Of a DNA stretch of 64,000 nucleotides, positions 36,816-46,318 are shown one piece after another. The translations under genes and the position numbers were made by a program. Positions within the stretch are counted from its first letter, which is position 1. Each line of letters starts with the position of its first letter. Origin of the DNA: Planococcus beigongshangi (GTDB lineage: Bacteria > Bacillota > Bacilli > Bacillales_A > Planococcaceae); contig NZ_JADHDU010000003.1 in the NCBI RefSeq assembly GCF_016820495.1, positions 310,367 through 374,366 of the forward strand, given 5' to 3'. The notes beneath the pieces are model-generated. The model was not told the DNA's origin and did not search any database. It saw nothing but the letters and a program-made list of their open reading frames with translations.

Positions 36816-37460
36816 ATGAAAAAATGGGAAAATTTAATTCAATTGAAAGAATCTGGACTTATTGCGGTTATCCGTAGACCAAAGCAACCCCAAATAGAAT
36901 ATATTTCAGAAGCGCTTGTTGAAGGTGGGACAGGAGCGCTGGAAATTACATTGGACACGCCGGGGGCTTTGGAAATGATTAGAGATTTAAAGAAGAAATA
37001 CAAGAATCGAATACTAGTGGGTGCAGGGACAGTATTAGATGCGGTTTCAGCGAAAAGTGCAATAGACGCAGGATCGGATTTTATTTTCTGTCCAAGTTTT
37101 GATGTTGAAACGATTCAAATAACCAATCGTCATGGCAAGATTTCCATTCCAGGTGTCATGACGCCTACTGAAATCGTTCAAGCATATTCAGCAGGTGCAG
37201 ATTTGTTAAAAATTTTTCCTGGCGCTGCGTTAGGAGAAAGTTATATTAAGGATTTACAAGGACCTTTAGGCCATATCCCGATGATGCCGACCGGCGGAGT
37301 GAATCTTGATAACGTTGAATCATTTATTAAAGGTGGTGCAGTAGCGGTGGGCGTAGGTGGTTCACTGGTTGACAGCAATGCGATTGCGGAAGAACGTTAT
37401 GACGTTTTGACCGAAATTTCCAAAGAGTTTATCAAGAGAATACAAAAAGGAAGAAGCTAA
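36816..37460 (+). CDS. kdgA: KDPG aldolase (second copy)
   Basis: A 214-residue Eda-family aldolase. The Schiff-base Lys132 (LLKIFPGA) and Glu43 (ALEITL) are conserved, as is VGAGTVLDA. GGAGG precedes the ATG. It differs a good deal from the copy at 601-1221 (IKDLQGPLGHIPMMPTGGV here, IKDVKGPLNHISIMTTGGI there), which suggests old divergence or separate acquisition, not recent duplication. It forms a two-gene unit with kdgK. Confidence 0.92.
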   Translation: MKKWENLIQLKESGLIAVIRRPKQPQIEYISEALVEGGTGALEITLDTPGALEMIRDLKKKYKNRILVGAGTVLDAVSAKSAIDAGSDFIFCPSFDVETIQITNRHGKISIPGVMTPTEIVQAYSAGADLLKIFPGAALGESYIKDLQGPLGHIPMMPTGGVNLDNVESFIKGGAVAVGVGGSLVDSNAIAEERYDVLTEISKEFIKRIQKGRS

Positions 37461-38232
37461 AAAGTAAAATGCTTTTTCTGATACTGGGATTAAGTAAACG
37501 AAAGTTTTCATATTTGTTAAGAATATTAAAGATATCATTTGAGAAAAAACGATGGCAAAAAGGGGTAGCTTACAGAAATGTAAAAACGACAATTTCCATC
37601 CAAGTAGTTCTTCTTGTCTTGCATACGTCTTAATAAATTTTGTACTGGAAAAATTGGGAAAGGCCTAGTAAAAAGCCTCTTTCGACCATGGCAAATTACA
37701 TTTACATACCTATATTGATTTTTTAAACGTTTTATTAATTTAAATTTGATCGAATGAAATAGTCTTATTTTGTCGATAGCTTCCATAAATTCCGAAAATA
37801 ATGAAAATCCGATGCTATTATGCGCTTACAGTAAAGAAGCGTTAATATGCAGTTTCCTTGTTAGTTTTGCATATGATTTTAATATATTTCTTCGATATTA
37901 AGTTTCGGCATAAGCTAGGATTTTAATCTTTATTGTCGCTCAGCCTTCAGCCGAAAATAATGTTATTTACGTAGTTCAATATGACAGCGAACACATCTCA
38001 TTTCTTGTACCACTTTAAACACCACCTTATTCGATATTCTACCTTTTACAAGAATGCGAATCTTATTAGGGTGGATCTTTCTGTCTTATTGTTCTTCATA
38101 TAAAAAAGGTTCTTCTTGCAGCATCTCGAGATATGAGAATAGTCAACAGGCAGGGGGATATGCACCTTGTGTTAAGTATACGTCAAATAGGTTCTTTTTG
38201 TTATTAGTTGAGTAGTTAACGTACTCTGTTGT

Positions 38233-38355
38233 GGTGTTGAACTGCAAGCTCCTTTCGGAGACATGAAAGGATTGAGTTCGAGTTCACGCGAGCAAGGCGA
38301 AGCGGCGAAAGAAGTTTAAACTGTCATCAAAACGGTTTTCATAAAAGGCAGATAA
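38233..38355 (+). pseudogene. Relic of the 3' end of an aldehyde dehydrogenase gene
   Basis: The frame [18 protein letters not shown], then [10 protein letters not shown], a stop, then [11 protein letters not shown] is nearly identical to the last 40 codons of the aldehyde dehydrogenase at 4444-5910 ([39 protein letters not shown]). Nothing of the preceding 450 codons remains. It shows that a second copy of the alpha-ketoglutarate semialdehyde dehydrogenase gene once stood here, or that this tail was carried in by recombination. Confidence 0.85.
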
Positions 38356-38786
38356 GCAGATTGAAATAAGAGATTTCCAAGTTTAGAAGTCTTTTATTCT
38401 TTAATCTAATAAAACGGTTTACAAAAAAAACTAAGTAAAAACCTGTTTGTTTAAAAGTTTTTTTAAGATTTCGGGTTTTTAAATCTTTACAGAGGAGACT
38501 AAAAGTATCTGTTAATCAGAAATTCAAAAATACATAAGTATCAAAGGTTTCGGCTGGAATGCTTATAATTTTTCTATTTAAGAAGAGTTTTTTAAACAAA
38601 AAGTAGCTATAGATTCTAGTAAACGACTGGAGGCTTTTTTACTAAATTTCGAATAATTGATAGCATAGCGCAGAAAATTTTAATGCGTATCTATACACCG
38701 ATGAAAACTAATATATCTACCTATTGTTCTCTGGGATAGTTACGAATTTCTTTTTCAAAATATTCCGCTAAATTTAAGGGTGAATG

Positions 38787-38903
38787 TTACTTCCATGCTG
38801 TACCGACTAGCACCGGAATATTCTTCTTCTGGAGCTGTAATCCATTGTAATAAGGCATATGAGGGGTGATACCTAATCGGCCAACTGAAGTAAAGGTATC
38901 ATC
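38787..38903 (-). pseudogene. Unidentified coding relic on the - strand
   Basis: The - strand reads DDTFTSVGRLGITPHMPYY followed by NGLQLQKKNIPVLVGTAWK and a stop, with a further protein-like stretch (LNLAEYFEKEIRNYPRE) beyond it. There is no start or ribosome site. The composition is that of a real protein, but I cannot name the family. Confidence 0.35.
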
Positions 38904-39429
38904 GGAGAAAATCTAGCGATGTTTTTCTGGTTAAGGAGTCGAAACCATAGAAAGTAAAGAAATATTAAAACAATTCTTATTTTATCCGATACAAGATTAT
39001 TTTTCGTTTCTCAAGCACTAGCTTTACAGTTAATCTTAAAATATGAGTGGTATGGTTTGGCTCCTTTAAGAATGTTTTAATTTTGTCGACCTTATAAAGA
39101 AATTACCTTAGTAGATAAGGAAAGATTTATCCTATTCAAACCAAACGCCGTACGGAATTCAGCCAGCTTTTATTACGACCATAGAACTTAATGTTTTACG
39201 GGTTTTGGGCGTAGAATATGTATAGCATAACGGGTAAATTAGCATTTTAGGTTTTTTTAAAGTGAATTAAAAATGTCAATTAGGTTTGTTTAAGAAGGTT
39301 AATGGTTGGAGCAATCATCGATGATTCATCAAGCTGTTTTCGCATTTCAAACTCAGTCTGTTTAATAGCCGGTTCATAGTACTAAGAGGATTAAAAGAAA
39401 TAGGAAAAATAAAAAAGGAGAGATTATAG

Positions 39430-40291
39430 ATGAAAATAGCGGCATTCTCATATCAGGCAGAACAGCATATAGGTGTAGTGGAAGAAGAAGAAATCATTAG
39501 TTTGACGGCGCTTAGCCCAGATGAATTCCCGCCATGTCTTAAAACATTCATAAAGGGGGGGTGCTTTGCAACAGAAAGCAGCACAGCTGATTATAGAAGG
39601 TAAGAATAAAAATTTCCGATTTGCACTGTCAGATATTACTTATCTTGCCCCAATTCCGGAACCAGAGAAAATTATCTGTGTTGGGTTGAATTATTTGGAC
39701 CATTGTAAAGAAACGGGCATGGACCCGCCCAAATCTCCAGTCATTTTCTCGAAATATGCAAATGCCATTATCGGTCATAATGACACAGTTGAAATCCCAA
39801 GTAATTCAAATGAAGTAGATTTTGAAGCTGAATTGGCGATTGTTATAGGAAAAGAAGCTAAATACGTGTCAGAAGCTGATGCAAACGATTATGTATTTGG
39901 CTATACAATAATAAACGACATCAGCGCTCGCGATCAACAATTTGCTGACGGTCAGTGGTCACGCGGAAAAACGGCTGATACCTTTGCACCAACCGGCCCG
40001 ATAATCGTGACGAGAGATGAAGTGGATAATCCTTATGAGCTCGCAATAAGTTTAGAGCTTAATGGTGTAGTGATGCAAAATTCGAACACTAGTAATCTGA
40101 TTTTCACCATCCCTCAGATAATATCATATTTAACACAATCGATAACATTAAAGCCAGGTGATTTAATTGCTACCGGAACTCCTCCAGGTGTAGGAATGGG
40201 CAGGAAACCAAAAGTTTGGCTGAAAGATGGAGATAAGATGAGTGTAACTATCGAAAAGATTGGTACGCTAACCAATTCCGTTCTAGGCTAA
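39430..40291 (+). pseudogene. FAH-family hydrolase gene with a frameshift in a G7 run
   Basis: An ATG at 39430 with AAAAAGGAG upstream opens MKIAAFSYQAEQHIGVVEEE and continues to KTFIKGG, where a run of seven G (39555-39561) shifts the frame. The rest continues in the next frame from LQQKAAQLIIEGK to the stop at 40289. With six G the two parts join into one protein of about 286 residues, close to the 297 of the paralogue at 11873. The C-terminal part keeps Glu and Asp ligands (DFEAELAIVIG, INDISARD). It may be a pseudogene, a phase-variable gene or a sequencing error. Confidence 0.82.
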
Positions 40292-40338
40292 ATATACAAA
40301 AAATAAAGAACAGCACATTAATTTAAGGAGGATGAAAT

Positions 40339-41097
40339 ATGTTTTCATTTGATAACAAAGTAGTATGGGTGACAGGAAGCAGTACAGGTATAGGTAGAGC
40401 AATTGCAGTAAAATTTGCAGAAAATGGGGCACATGTAGTTGTCCATGGCAATACTAATAAGGTGGAAGCAGAAAAAACCCGTGAAGAGGTCAGTAGAAAA
40501 GGAGGCAATAGCCTTTTAGTCATAGGAGATCTCACTGACAGGAATCAAGTTAACCGTATGACAGAAGAAATCAGAAATAAGTTTGGCCGCATTGATGTCT
40601 TAATTAATAATGCCGGCACGATGATAAAGAGAGTGAAAATTGAAGAAATTGAAATTGATACTCTGGAAAAAATTCTCAATGTTAATTTCACTTCAGTTAT
40701 TCATGTGACACAATCTGTTTTGCCTCTCATGAAAGAACAGAGAAAGGGAGTGATAATCAATATGACCTCCATCGCGGCGAGAACTGGTGGGGGTCCTGGA
40801 GGAGTGCTTTATGCAGCAGCAAAAGGAGCAGTCAGCACGTTTACAAGAGGACTGGCAAAAGAGATGATAGAAAACAATATTCGCGTTAACGGGATAGCTC
40901 CTGGAGTTATCAATACACCTCTTCATGACCGGTATTCGACGGTCGCACTTCGCGAAAAAATGGCTTCTAATATACCGCTTGGCCGTGAAGGGACAGCAGA
41001 AGAGGTGGCAGGTGCCGCCCTATATTTAGCTTCAGATTTGGCAAGTTATGTTACTGGGGAAATTATCGAAGTGAACGGCGGCTTATTGATGGACTAA
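40339..41097 (+). CDS. SDR-family oxidoreductase
   Basis: A 252-residue classical SDR with TGSSTGIG at residues 13-20, NNAGT near 92 and the active-site Tyr and Lys in YAAAKGA near 155-161. The basic/His region after beta-2 (VVVHGNTNK) suggests NADP preference, unlike the two MRLKDK-type SDRs. AGGAGG precedes the ATG. It follows the frameshifted FAH gene by 47 bases and is probably co-transcribed with it. The substrate is likely a sugar acid or its lactone, judged from context only. Confidence 0.82.
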   Translation: MFSFDNKVVWVTGSSTGIGRAIAVKFAENGAHVVVHGNTNKVEAEKTREEVSRKGGNSLLVIGDLTDRNQVNRMTEEIRNKFGRIDVLINNAGTMIKRVKIEEIEIDTLEKILNVNFTSVIHVTQSVLPLMKEQRKGVIINMTSIAARTGGGPGGVLYAAAKGAVSTFTRGLAKEMIENNIRVNGIAPGVINTPLHDRYSTVALREKMASNIPLGREGTAEEVAGAALYLASDLASYVTGEIIEVNGGLLMD

Positions 41098-41921
41098 GGG
41101 CTTGAAAGTTTAATTCTAAATAATATGAGGGATTTTATGAAACCGAAAATATATAATGGGCTACCATTTCAACCTGAGAGTGAAGCTACATAGAGTAGCA
41201 ATGTGGATACAAATTTCGAACAATGTATACCAACTTCACATGAAATCCTCTTAGAAGAAAAAGTTGTTGATGGTTACTTGTTTAGCATACTAAAATTATC
41301 GAAGACTTTATAGAAGAGGTTCCGTAAACGAAATATATCAGCATTTCTTACGTAGAGGATAAAACTTTAAATCTTGAAGTTATTGAGATCTAATTTTTTT
41401 TAGGCACTCATCCAAGATAAATTTTAAACGAATCATTGCCAGACTTGTTATTCACTTTAGTCCTGGTTGCGGTACGAGAGCCATGGAACTAAAAGGTTAT
41501 GTGAAACAAGGTAAGAGTACAATATATAGGCAAGCGATCTACGCGACAAAAACGTACACCACGCAACAATGGGTATTATCGAAGAGAAGAAAACCAGACT
41601 GGCTGTTTTAGTTTTAAAAATGAGTATTCTTTATAACAGCAACAAACCTAAATCAGAGATTGAAGAAAAATACGGCATAATCTACCGTGACATGGATTCG
41701 CTTCTAATCGATAATCCGCTACTAAAGATGTCTCAAGTTGTACCGATGTCACTATAGGTTCGGCGACTGATAAAACACCACTATCATAGTGATGAAAGCG
41801 GCTTAAAATGTGATAAAGGAATTGCAAAGTTTCGTCTAGACAGATCAAAAAAGCAAGCTCTTTGTTTTAAAAATTTAAGTAGAGGGTGTATTCCTGATAT
41901 TAAAATAGTGAGGGGATTAAT
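41098..41921 (+). other. Decayed coding DNA between two SDR genes
   Basis: An ATG at 41137 opens MKPKIYNGLPFQPESEAT and meets a stop; after frame changes the same strand reads KIIEDFIEEVP, a stop, then TKYISISYVEDKTLNLEVIEI up to about 41391. This has the look of a pseudogene with several disabling changes. The open frame at 41569-41757 has no ribosome site and no recognised family. I cannot assign a function to either. Confidence 0.4.
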
Positions 41922-42686
41922 ATGAGATTAAAAGATAAAATCGTTATTATTACAGGAGCAGGATCAGGAATCGGAAAAGAAACGGCTATTTTATTCGCCA
42001 AAGAAGGCGCCATTGTGATTCTAAATGATTTGAATCTAGAAGACGGGAAGAAAACGGTGAATGAAATCACTTCAAATAAAGGGCATGCTTCATTCGTTCA
42101 AGGTGATGTCACTAAAGTAGAAGATGTAGAATTTTTAGTAAAAGAGGTGGTTAAGAAGCACGGACGAATTGATATTCTATTTAACAATGCTGGAATAAGT
42201 GGCGTAGGTCAACTCCATGAAGTGGAATTGGATACTTGGAACAAGGTAATTAATGTTAATGTAACAGGCGTTTTTTTAGTTACGAAATCTGTTATCCCTT
42301 ATATGCTTGAACAAAGAGCTGGTTCGATTATTAATATGTCTTCTTGCATTGCGGAAATAGGATTAGCTAATCGAGCTTCTTATGCAGCTTCTAAAGGTGC
42401 GATTTTATCCCTGACTAAATCAATGCAAGTAGATTACGCCAAATATAATGTGCGTGTAAATGCTTTGTTGCCTGGAACAATTTATACACCTTTTGTGGAG
42501 AAATATGTAAAAGATTCTAAGGATCCGAAAGAGACTATAAATTCAATCAAAAAACGGCAATTGAGTGATGAACTTGGAGAACCGATAGATGTCGCCTATG
42601 CTGCACTGTATTTAGCGTCAGATGAGTCGAAGTTTATGATGGGGGCGCCTTTGTATATTGATGGCGGAGCTGTAAACGGAAAGTAA
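41922..42686 (+). CDS. SDR dehydrogenase, paralogue of the gene at 8336
   Basis: A 254-residue classical SDR, highly similar to the protein at 8336-9100 over its whole length (both start MRLKDKI and share NNAGISG, INMSSCIAEIGLANRASYAA and LPGTIYTPFVEKY or its close variant). The cofactor motif TGAGSGIG and the Tyr154/Lys158 pair are intact. GAGGGG precedes the ATG. Like its paralogue it resembles 2-keto-3-deoxy-fuconate/rhamnonate dehydrogenases. It stands alone here with decayed DNA on both sides, a sign of a reduced copy of the region 1 gene set. Confidence 0.82.
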   Translation: MRLKDKIVIITGAGSGIGKETAILFAKEGAIVILNDLNLEDGKKTVNEITSNKGHASFVQGDVTKVEDVEFLVKEVVKKHGRIDILFNNAGISGVGQLHEVELDTWNKVINVNVTGVFLVTKSVIPYMLEQRAGSIINMSSCIAEIGLANRASYAASKGAILSLTKSMQVDYAKYNVRVNALLPGTIYTPFVEKYVKDSKDPKETINSIKKRQLSDELGEPIDVAYAALYLASDESKFMMGAPLYIDGGAVNGK

Positions 42687-42739
42687 TGTCGGAAAAGTTA
42701 AGAATAGTTTACAAGTTGCCTGCATTATATGTAAGGAGC

Positions 42740-42990
42740 ACTGGACATAATTCGAGAAAGTGGACAGTAATTTCTCCAAACTATTTTTCTTCAAGGCCTA
42801 CCGCACTTGATAAGTCGAGCTTCCAAAAACGGGAAGTAAGACAAGGATACTTCCTTTTTTTGGAATATTTAACGGAGGGTAAGTAACATGTTTCATGTTG
42901 CCAAACCCGTATTTTGGCTCCTTAGATAAGGTCGCAGCTCACGAGTACGGCGTTAAGCGCCTGAAGCATGTCCATTTTTATGAGCTAGGC
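42740..42990 (-). pseudogene. IS3-family end relic (left copy)
   Basis: From about 42745 the sequence matches, at roughly four bases in five, the stretch starting at 49768: both contain AGAAAGTGGACAGTAATTTC, then AAACTATTTTTCTTCA, then a CATGTT(T)CATGTTGC block. On the - strand the block read at 49.9 kb encodes the C-terminus of an IS3-family transposase, here further decayed (NMKH, then KYGFGN order reversed on +). The open frame at 42686-42886 runs through this relic and is not a gene. Confidence 0.6.
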
Positions 42991-43405
42991 ATGTAACCTA
43001 GAACAGTGTAGAGGCCTGAGTCACTATTTTATTTATCTGAAAATCTAGTTTGCGAATCGGCATAGTTTCGTTTGTTTCTATAAGAGTTTATGGGGCTAAC
43101 CCATTTGTAAAATCATTATATATATATTCTCGGCCATATATAGCTCATTTTTATTGGATTTGGACAGGAATCACTTGAACTTTCCATTACAAGGGCTTCA
43201 TTTTTTAGTTTTAAAAATTTTGAATATTTAATAATTTAATGATATCAACATTCAACTAACGTAACACTATTGATTCATTTTATAAAAAAAAATCAGTATA
43301 AAAGAATGAAGTTAAATTTACTATTAATTCAAAATTTTATTGCTAGTTAATTTATTTAAGTATATACTCATATTATCGATAATTTAAAAGGAGGAAAGAA
43401 AATGA
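42991..43405 (+). other. AT-rich leader of the D-amino-acid cluster
   Basis: No gene. A perfect 12-base palindrome ATTATCGATAAT lies at 43372-43383, a few bases before the AGGAGG of the GntR gene, and could be an operator for that regulator. No promoter with clear consensus boxes was seen. Confidence 0.4.
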
Positions 43406-44071
43406 ATGAGTAGATTCGAAGTACTAAATCTATTTTCTTTAGATTCGTCCTTAAGTAACAAAGTTTATCTTTCCCTTAGAGAAGCAATTATTAAAGGAGA
43501 ATTAAATGTAGGAGAAAGATTATTGGTGCGTGATATAGCGGAACATTTTTCAATTAGTCAAGCACCTGTAAGGGAAGCCTTAGAAAGATTAAAACAAGAA
43601 GATTTAGTAATTAGTAAACCAAACAAAGGATCTATGGTTTCTGATGTAAAAATAGAAGAAATAGAAGAGATATATGAATTAAGAAGATTAATAGAATCTT
43701 ACGCAGTAGAAAAGACGCTTAGAACTATTAATGAAGCAAATATTAGTTACTTAAAAAGTCTATATATAGGCATGAAAGAAGCGGCAGAAATTAATGACAT
43801 TTACAAATTAATAAGCTTAGATATTAAATTCCATAGTTTTTTTTACGAGAACTGTAATAATCTAGTTATTTTAGAAATATGGAATAAAATCAAAGTAAAA
43901 ATTATGCGTTTTACTGCTAAAACTAACACGGTCTATTTTCCGGATTTGGATACTGTAGCGGACACTCATATTGTTTTAATTGAGGCAATTGAAAAAGGAG
44001 AAGAGAGAGAAATAAAAGAATTATTTTTGAAACATATGAACGAAGTTTGGTGGAGAATAAAAAATAATTAA
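43406..44071 (+). CDS. GntR-family regulator (FCD domain)
   Basis: A 221-residue regulator with an N-terminal winged HTH (about residues 12-75, RDIAEHFSISQAPVREALERL) and an all-helical FCD effector domain (YELRRLIESYAVE, DIKFHSFFY, DTHIVLIEAIEKG with metal/ligand histidines). The ATG at 43406 is used; an ATG four bases earlier leads to a stop after three codons. AGGAGG precedes it. It heads the D-amino-acid TRAP cluster and is presumably its repressor. Confidence 0.9.
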   Translation: MSRFEVLNLFSLDSSLSNKVYLSLREAIIKGELNVGERLLVRDIAEHFSISQAPVREALERLKQEDLVISKPNKGSMVSDVKIEEIEEIYELRRLIESYAVEKTLRTINEANISYLKSLYIGMKEAAEINDIYKLISLDIKFHSFFYENCNNLVILEIWNKIKVKIMRFTAKTNTVYFPDLDTVADTHIVLIEAIEKGEEREIKELFLKHMNEVWWRIKNN

Positions 44072-44082
44072 TTTGATGGGAG

Positions 44083-45189
44083 ATGAAAGATATTCTAATG
44101 TCAAAACAAGATTTAATGGGAGATACACCGATAGTAAAAGTAAATTTAGAAAAAATGGAAGATAATATTCGATGGTTAGCTCAACTTGCCAAAGAAGCAA
44201 ATGTTAAGTTAAGACCTCATACTAAAACCCATAAAAGTCCATTTATAGCTCATGAACAATTAAAAGCTGGAGCAAGTGGCATTACTACTGCAACACTAGG
44301 CGAAGCTGAAGTTATGGCGAATTCCGGAATAAAAGATATATTAATCGCATTTCCGATAATTGGTGCTAAAAAGTTAGAGAGGTTTCAGAAACTTTTTGAA
44401 AACAATAATCTAATTGTGGGTTTAGATGATTACAAGATTGCAATAGGACTTAATGAAGTTGGCTCAAGGCTTAATAAAAAAGTTCCCATATACTTCGATA
44501 TAGATACAGGTTTAGGACGGATGGGCAGAATGCCTGAAGAAAGTATAGAACATATATATAAAACTTCAGAATTACCATTTATTGATGTAATTGGTTTGAT
44601 GAGCCATACAGGACATGCTTATAAAGCGCAAAACGAAGAAGAAATGAGAAAGATAGCAATAGAAGAAGCAACTAAATTAAATGATGTTAAAAATCGATTA
44701 AAAGAGAAAGACATAATAATAAAGGAAATAAGCGTAGGCGCCTCGGCCACGGCAAGATTTATAAAAGATATACCTTTTATTACTGAAGTAAGAGCGGGTA
44801 TGTACGTTTTTAATGATCGAATGGTAATGGGGGCTGGAGGAGCTAATATCAACGATTGTGCCTTGACAATATGGGCAACGATTGTATCAAAACCAAACAA
44901 TAATCGTATGTTAATTGATGCAGGTAGTAAGACTTTGACATATGATTCATTTAAAGGAGGTGGATATGGATATATTAAAGGTCATGAAAACCTTACAATA
45001 AACAATCTTTCTGAAGAACATGGATTTGTGGAAGTAACGGGTCATACTAATTTGGAAATCGGCGATGTAGTGGAGATTATTCCAAATCATGTTTGTCCAG
45101 TAGTCAATTTGACAGATAACTTATTTGGCTTTAGGAACAACGAATTTGAAAGAATTATTTCTGTCGAAGCCCGTGGAAAGAATCGATAA
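44083..45189 (+). CDS. D-threonine aldolase / D-serine dehydratase-like PLP enzyme
   Basis: A 368-residue fold-type III PLP enzyme of the DSD1/D-threonine aldolase family, which has an alanine-racemase-like barrel. The PLP lysine lies in LRPHTKTHKSP near residues 44-53. The C-terminal zinc site typical of the family is seen in EEHGFVEV and NHVCPVV. The reaction would be D-serine to pyruvate and ammonia, or D-threonine/3-hydroxy-D-amino acid to glycine and an aldehyde. The start may be 44083 or the ATG at 44098; neither has ideal ribosome-site spacing. The D-amino-acid transaminase downstream supports a D-amino acid substrate. Confidence 0.85.
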   Translation: MKDILMSKQDLMGDTPIVKVNLEKMEDNIRWLAQLAKEANVKLRPHTKTHKSPFIAHEQLKAGASGITTATLGEAEVMANSGIKDILIAFPIIGAKKLERFQKLFENNNLIVGLDDYKIAIGLNEVGSRLNKKVPIYFDIDTGLGRMGRMPEESIEHIYKTSELPFIDVIGLMSHTGHAYKAQNEEEMRKIAIEEATKLNDVKNRLKEKDIIIKEISVGASATARFIKDIPFITEVRAGMYVFNDRMVMGAGGANINDCALTIWATIVSKPNNNRMLIDAGSKTLTYDSFKGGGYGYIKGHENLTINNLSEEHGFVEVTGHTNLEIGDVVEIIPNHVCPVVNLTDNLFGFRNNEFERIISVEARGKNR

Positions 45190-45232
45190 GATATAGAAAT
45201 CATTTCAATATAAAAAATAGGGGGCTTGAAAA

Positions 45233-46258
45233 ATGAGGAAAATATTTGGCTTGTTTATACTTATACTAGTATTCCTAATTACTTCAGCTTGTGGAAATAA
45301 TAGTGACGGTAATACTGGAAGTGCAAGCGAAAAAGTGATAACAATGAAAGCTGGCGTTGGACTAAACGATCAACATCCACAATATAAAGCTTTATTAAAA
45401 TTTAAAGAAGAAGTAGAAAAAAATAGTAATGGACAAATGATAGTAGAAACATATCACAGTGGTCAACTTGGCGACGACAAACAAATGATTGAGAATTTGC
45501 AGTTAGGTTCACAAGAAATTACGATTCCATCGACTGCTCCTTTAGCAAACTTTGTTCCAGAATTTAATATATTTAACTTTCCTTTTTTATTTCCTAATAC
45601 AGAAGTTGCGGACTCAGTATTAGATGGTGAATTTGGAACTAATTTGTTAACCAAATTAGACGAATCTAACCTAGTAGGTTTGAACTATTGGGAGGAAGGA
45701 TTTTATAATATAACAAATAATGAAAGACCAATCGAATCTGTCGAAGACTTAAAAGGGTTAAAAATTCGAACTATGGAGAATAAAATACTTCTGGATGTTT
45801 TCAAAGAATTGGGAGCTAATCCTACTCCAATGGCATTTGGGGAAGTATATTCATCGTTACAGCAAGGTGTTGTTGATGGACAAACAAATCCACCTTCGCA
45901 AATTTATGAAGCAAAGTTCCACGAAACTCAAAAATATATGTCAGCCACGAATGATTTTTATGGAGTTTGGGTTTTCTTGGTTAGTAAAGAATTCTATGAA
46001 GGCTTGAATGAAGAGCAGCAAAAAATAATTAAAGACGCTTCTATGAATGCTAGAGATTTTGAGAGACAAGAAACTAGAAATAGCGAACAAGAATATGTAG
46101 AAAAATTACAAGAAGAAGGAATTGAATATAATACTGTAAGTCCAGAAGCGTTACAAGAAATGAAAGACACTATCCAACCTGTACTAGACGAATACTCAAA
46201 AGAATTTGATAAAGAAATGCTGGAACTTTTAAACAAGGCTTTAGAAGATGCCCAGTAA
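45233..46258 (+). CDS. dctP: TRAP transporter solute-binding protein (lipoprotein)
   Basis: A 341-residue DctP-family binding protein, lipid-anchored at Cys20 (LITSAC). The LKGLKIRTMENKILL and PTPMAFGEVYSSLQQGVVDGQTNP segments are the family signatures. GGGGG precedes the ATG. It is similar to the binding protein at 26093. Its position between a D-serine/threonine-type PLP enzyme and a D-amino-acid transaminase suggests a D-amino acid or an acyl derivative as ligand. A strong hairpin follows. Confidence 0.92.
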   Translation: MRKIFGLFILILVFLITSACGNNSDGNTGSASEKVITMKAGVGLNDQHPQYKALLKFKEEVEKNSNGQMIVETYHSGQLGDDKQMIENLQLGSQEITIPSTAPLANFVPEFNIFNFPFLFPNTEVADSVLDGEFGTNLLTKLDESNLVGLNYWEEGFYNITNNERPIESVEDLKGLKIRTMENKILLDVFKELGANPTPMAFGEVYSSLQQGVVDGQTNPPSQIYEAKFHETQKYMSATNDFYGVWVFLVSKEFYEGLNEEQQKIIKDASMNARDFERQETRNSEQEYVEKLQEEGIEYNTVSPEALQEMKDTIQPVLDEYSKEFDKEMLELLNKALEDAQ

Positions 46259-46272
46259 TATTTTACAATTTT

Positions 46273-46318
46273 ATTGACTATAGAAGGGGATAAAACTCCA
46301 CTCTATAGTCAATTTTTT
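46273..46318 (+). terminator. Strong hairpin between dctP and dctQ
   Basis: ATTGACTATAG (46273-46283) and CTATAGTCAAT (46303-46313) are perfect 11-base arms, extended by inner GGGGA/TCC pairing, and followed by a T run. It lies 14 bases after the dctP stop, the same place as the hairpin at 27157 in the second TRAP set. Confidence 0.85.

Larger units (their letters stand above)
37461..39429 (+). other. Two-kilobase decayed region
   Basis: No intact gene is found. It contains at least one certain relic, the aldehyde dehydrogenase tail at 38233-38355, and one probable relic on the - strand at 38787-38903. The minus-strand frame at 37535-37786 has no ribosome site and no recognised motif. Frequent stops in all frames with scattered protein-like stretches point to a deleted or degenerate sugar-acid gene group. 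Confidence 0.5.

Noticed and set aside
41569-41757. 62-codon frame before the second MRLKDK-type SDR
   Set aside because: No ribosome site and no family resemblance; it lies in decayed DNA.
42686-42886. 66-codon frame overlapping the SDR stop
   Set aside because: It translates an IS3-family end relic that recurs at 49768 and is not a gene.
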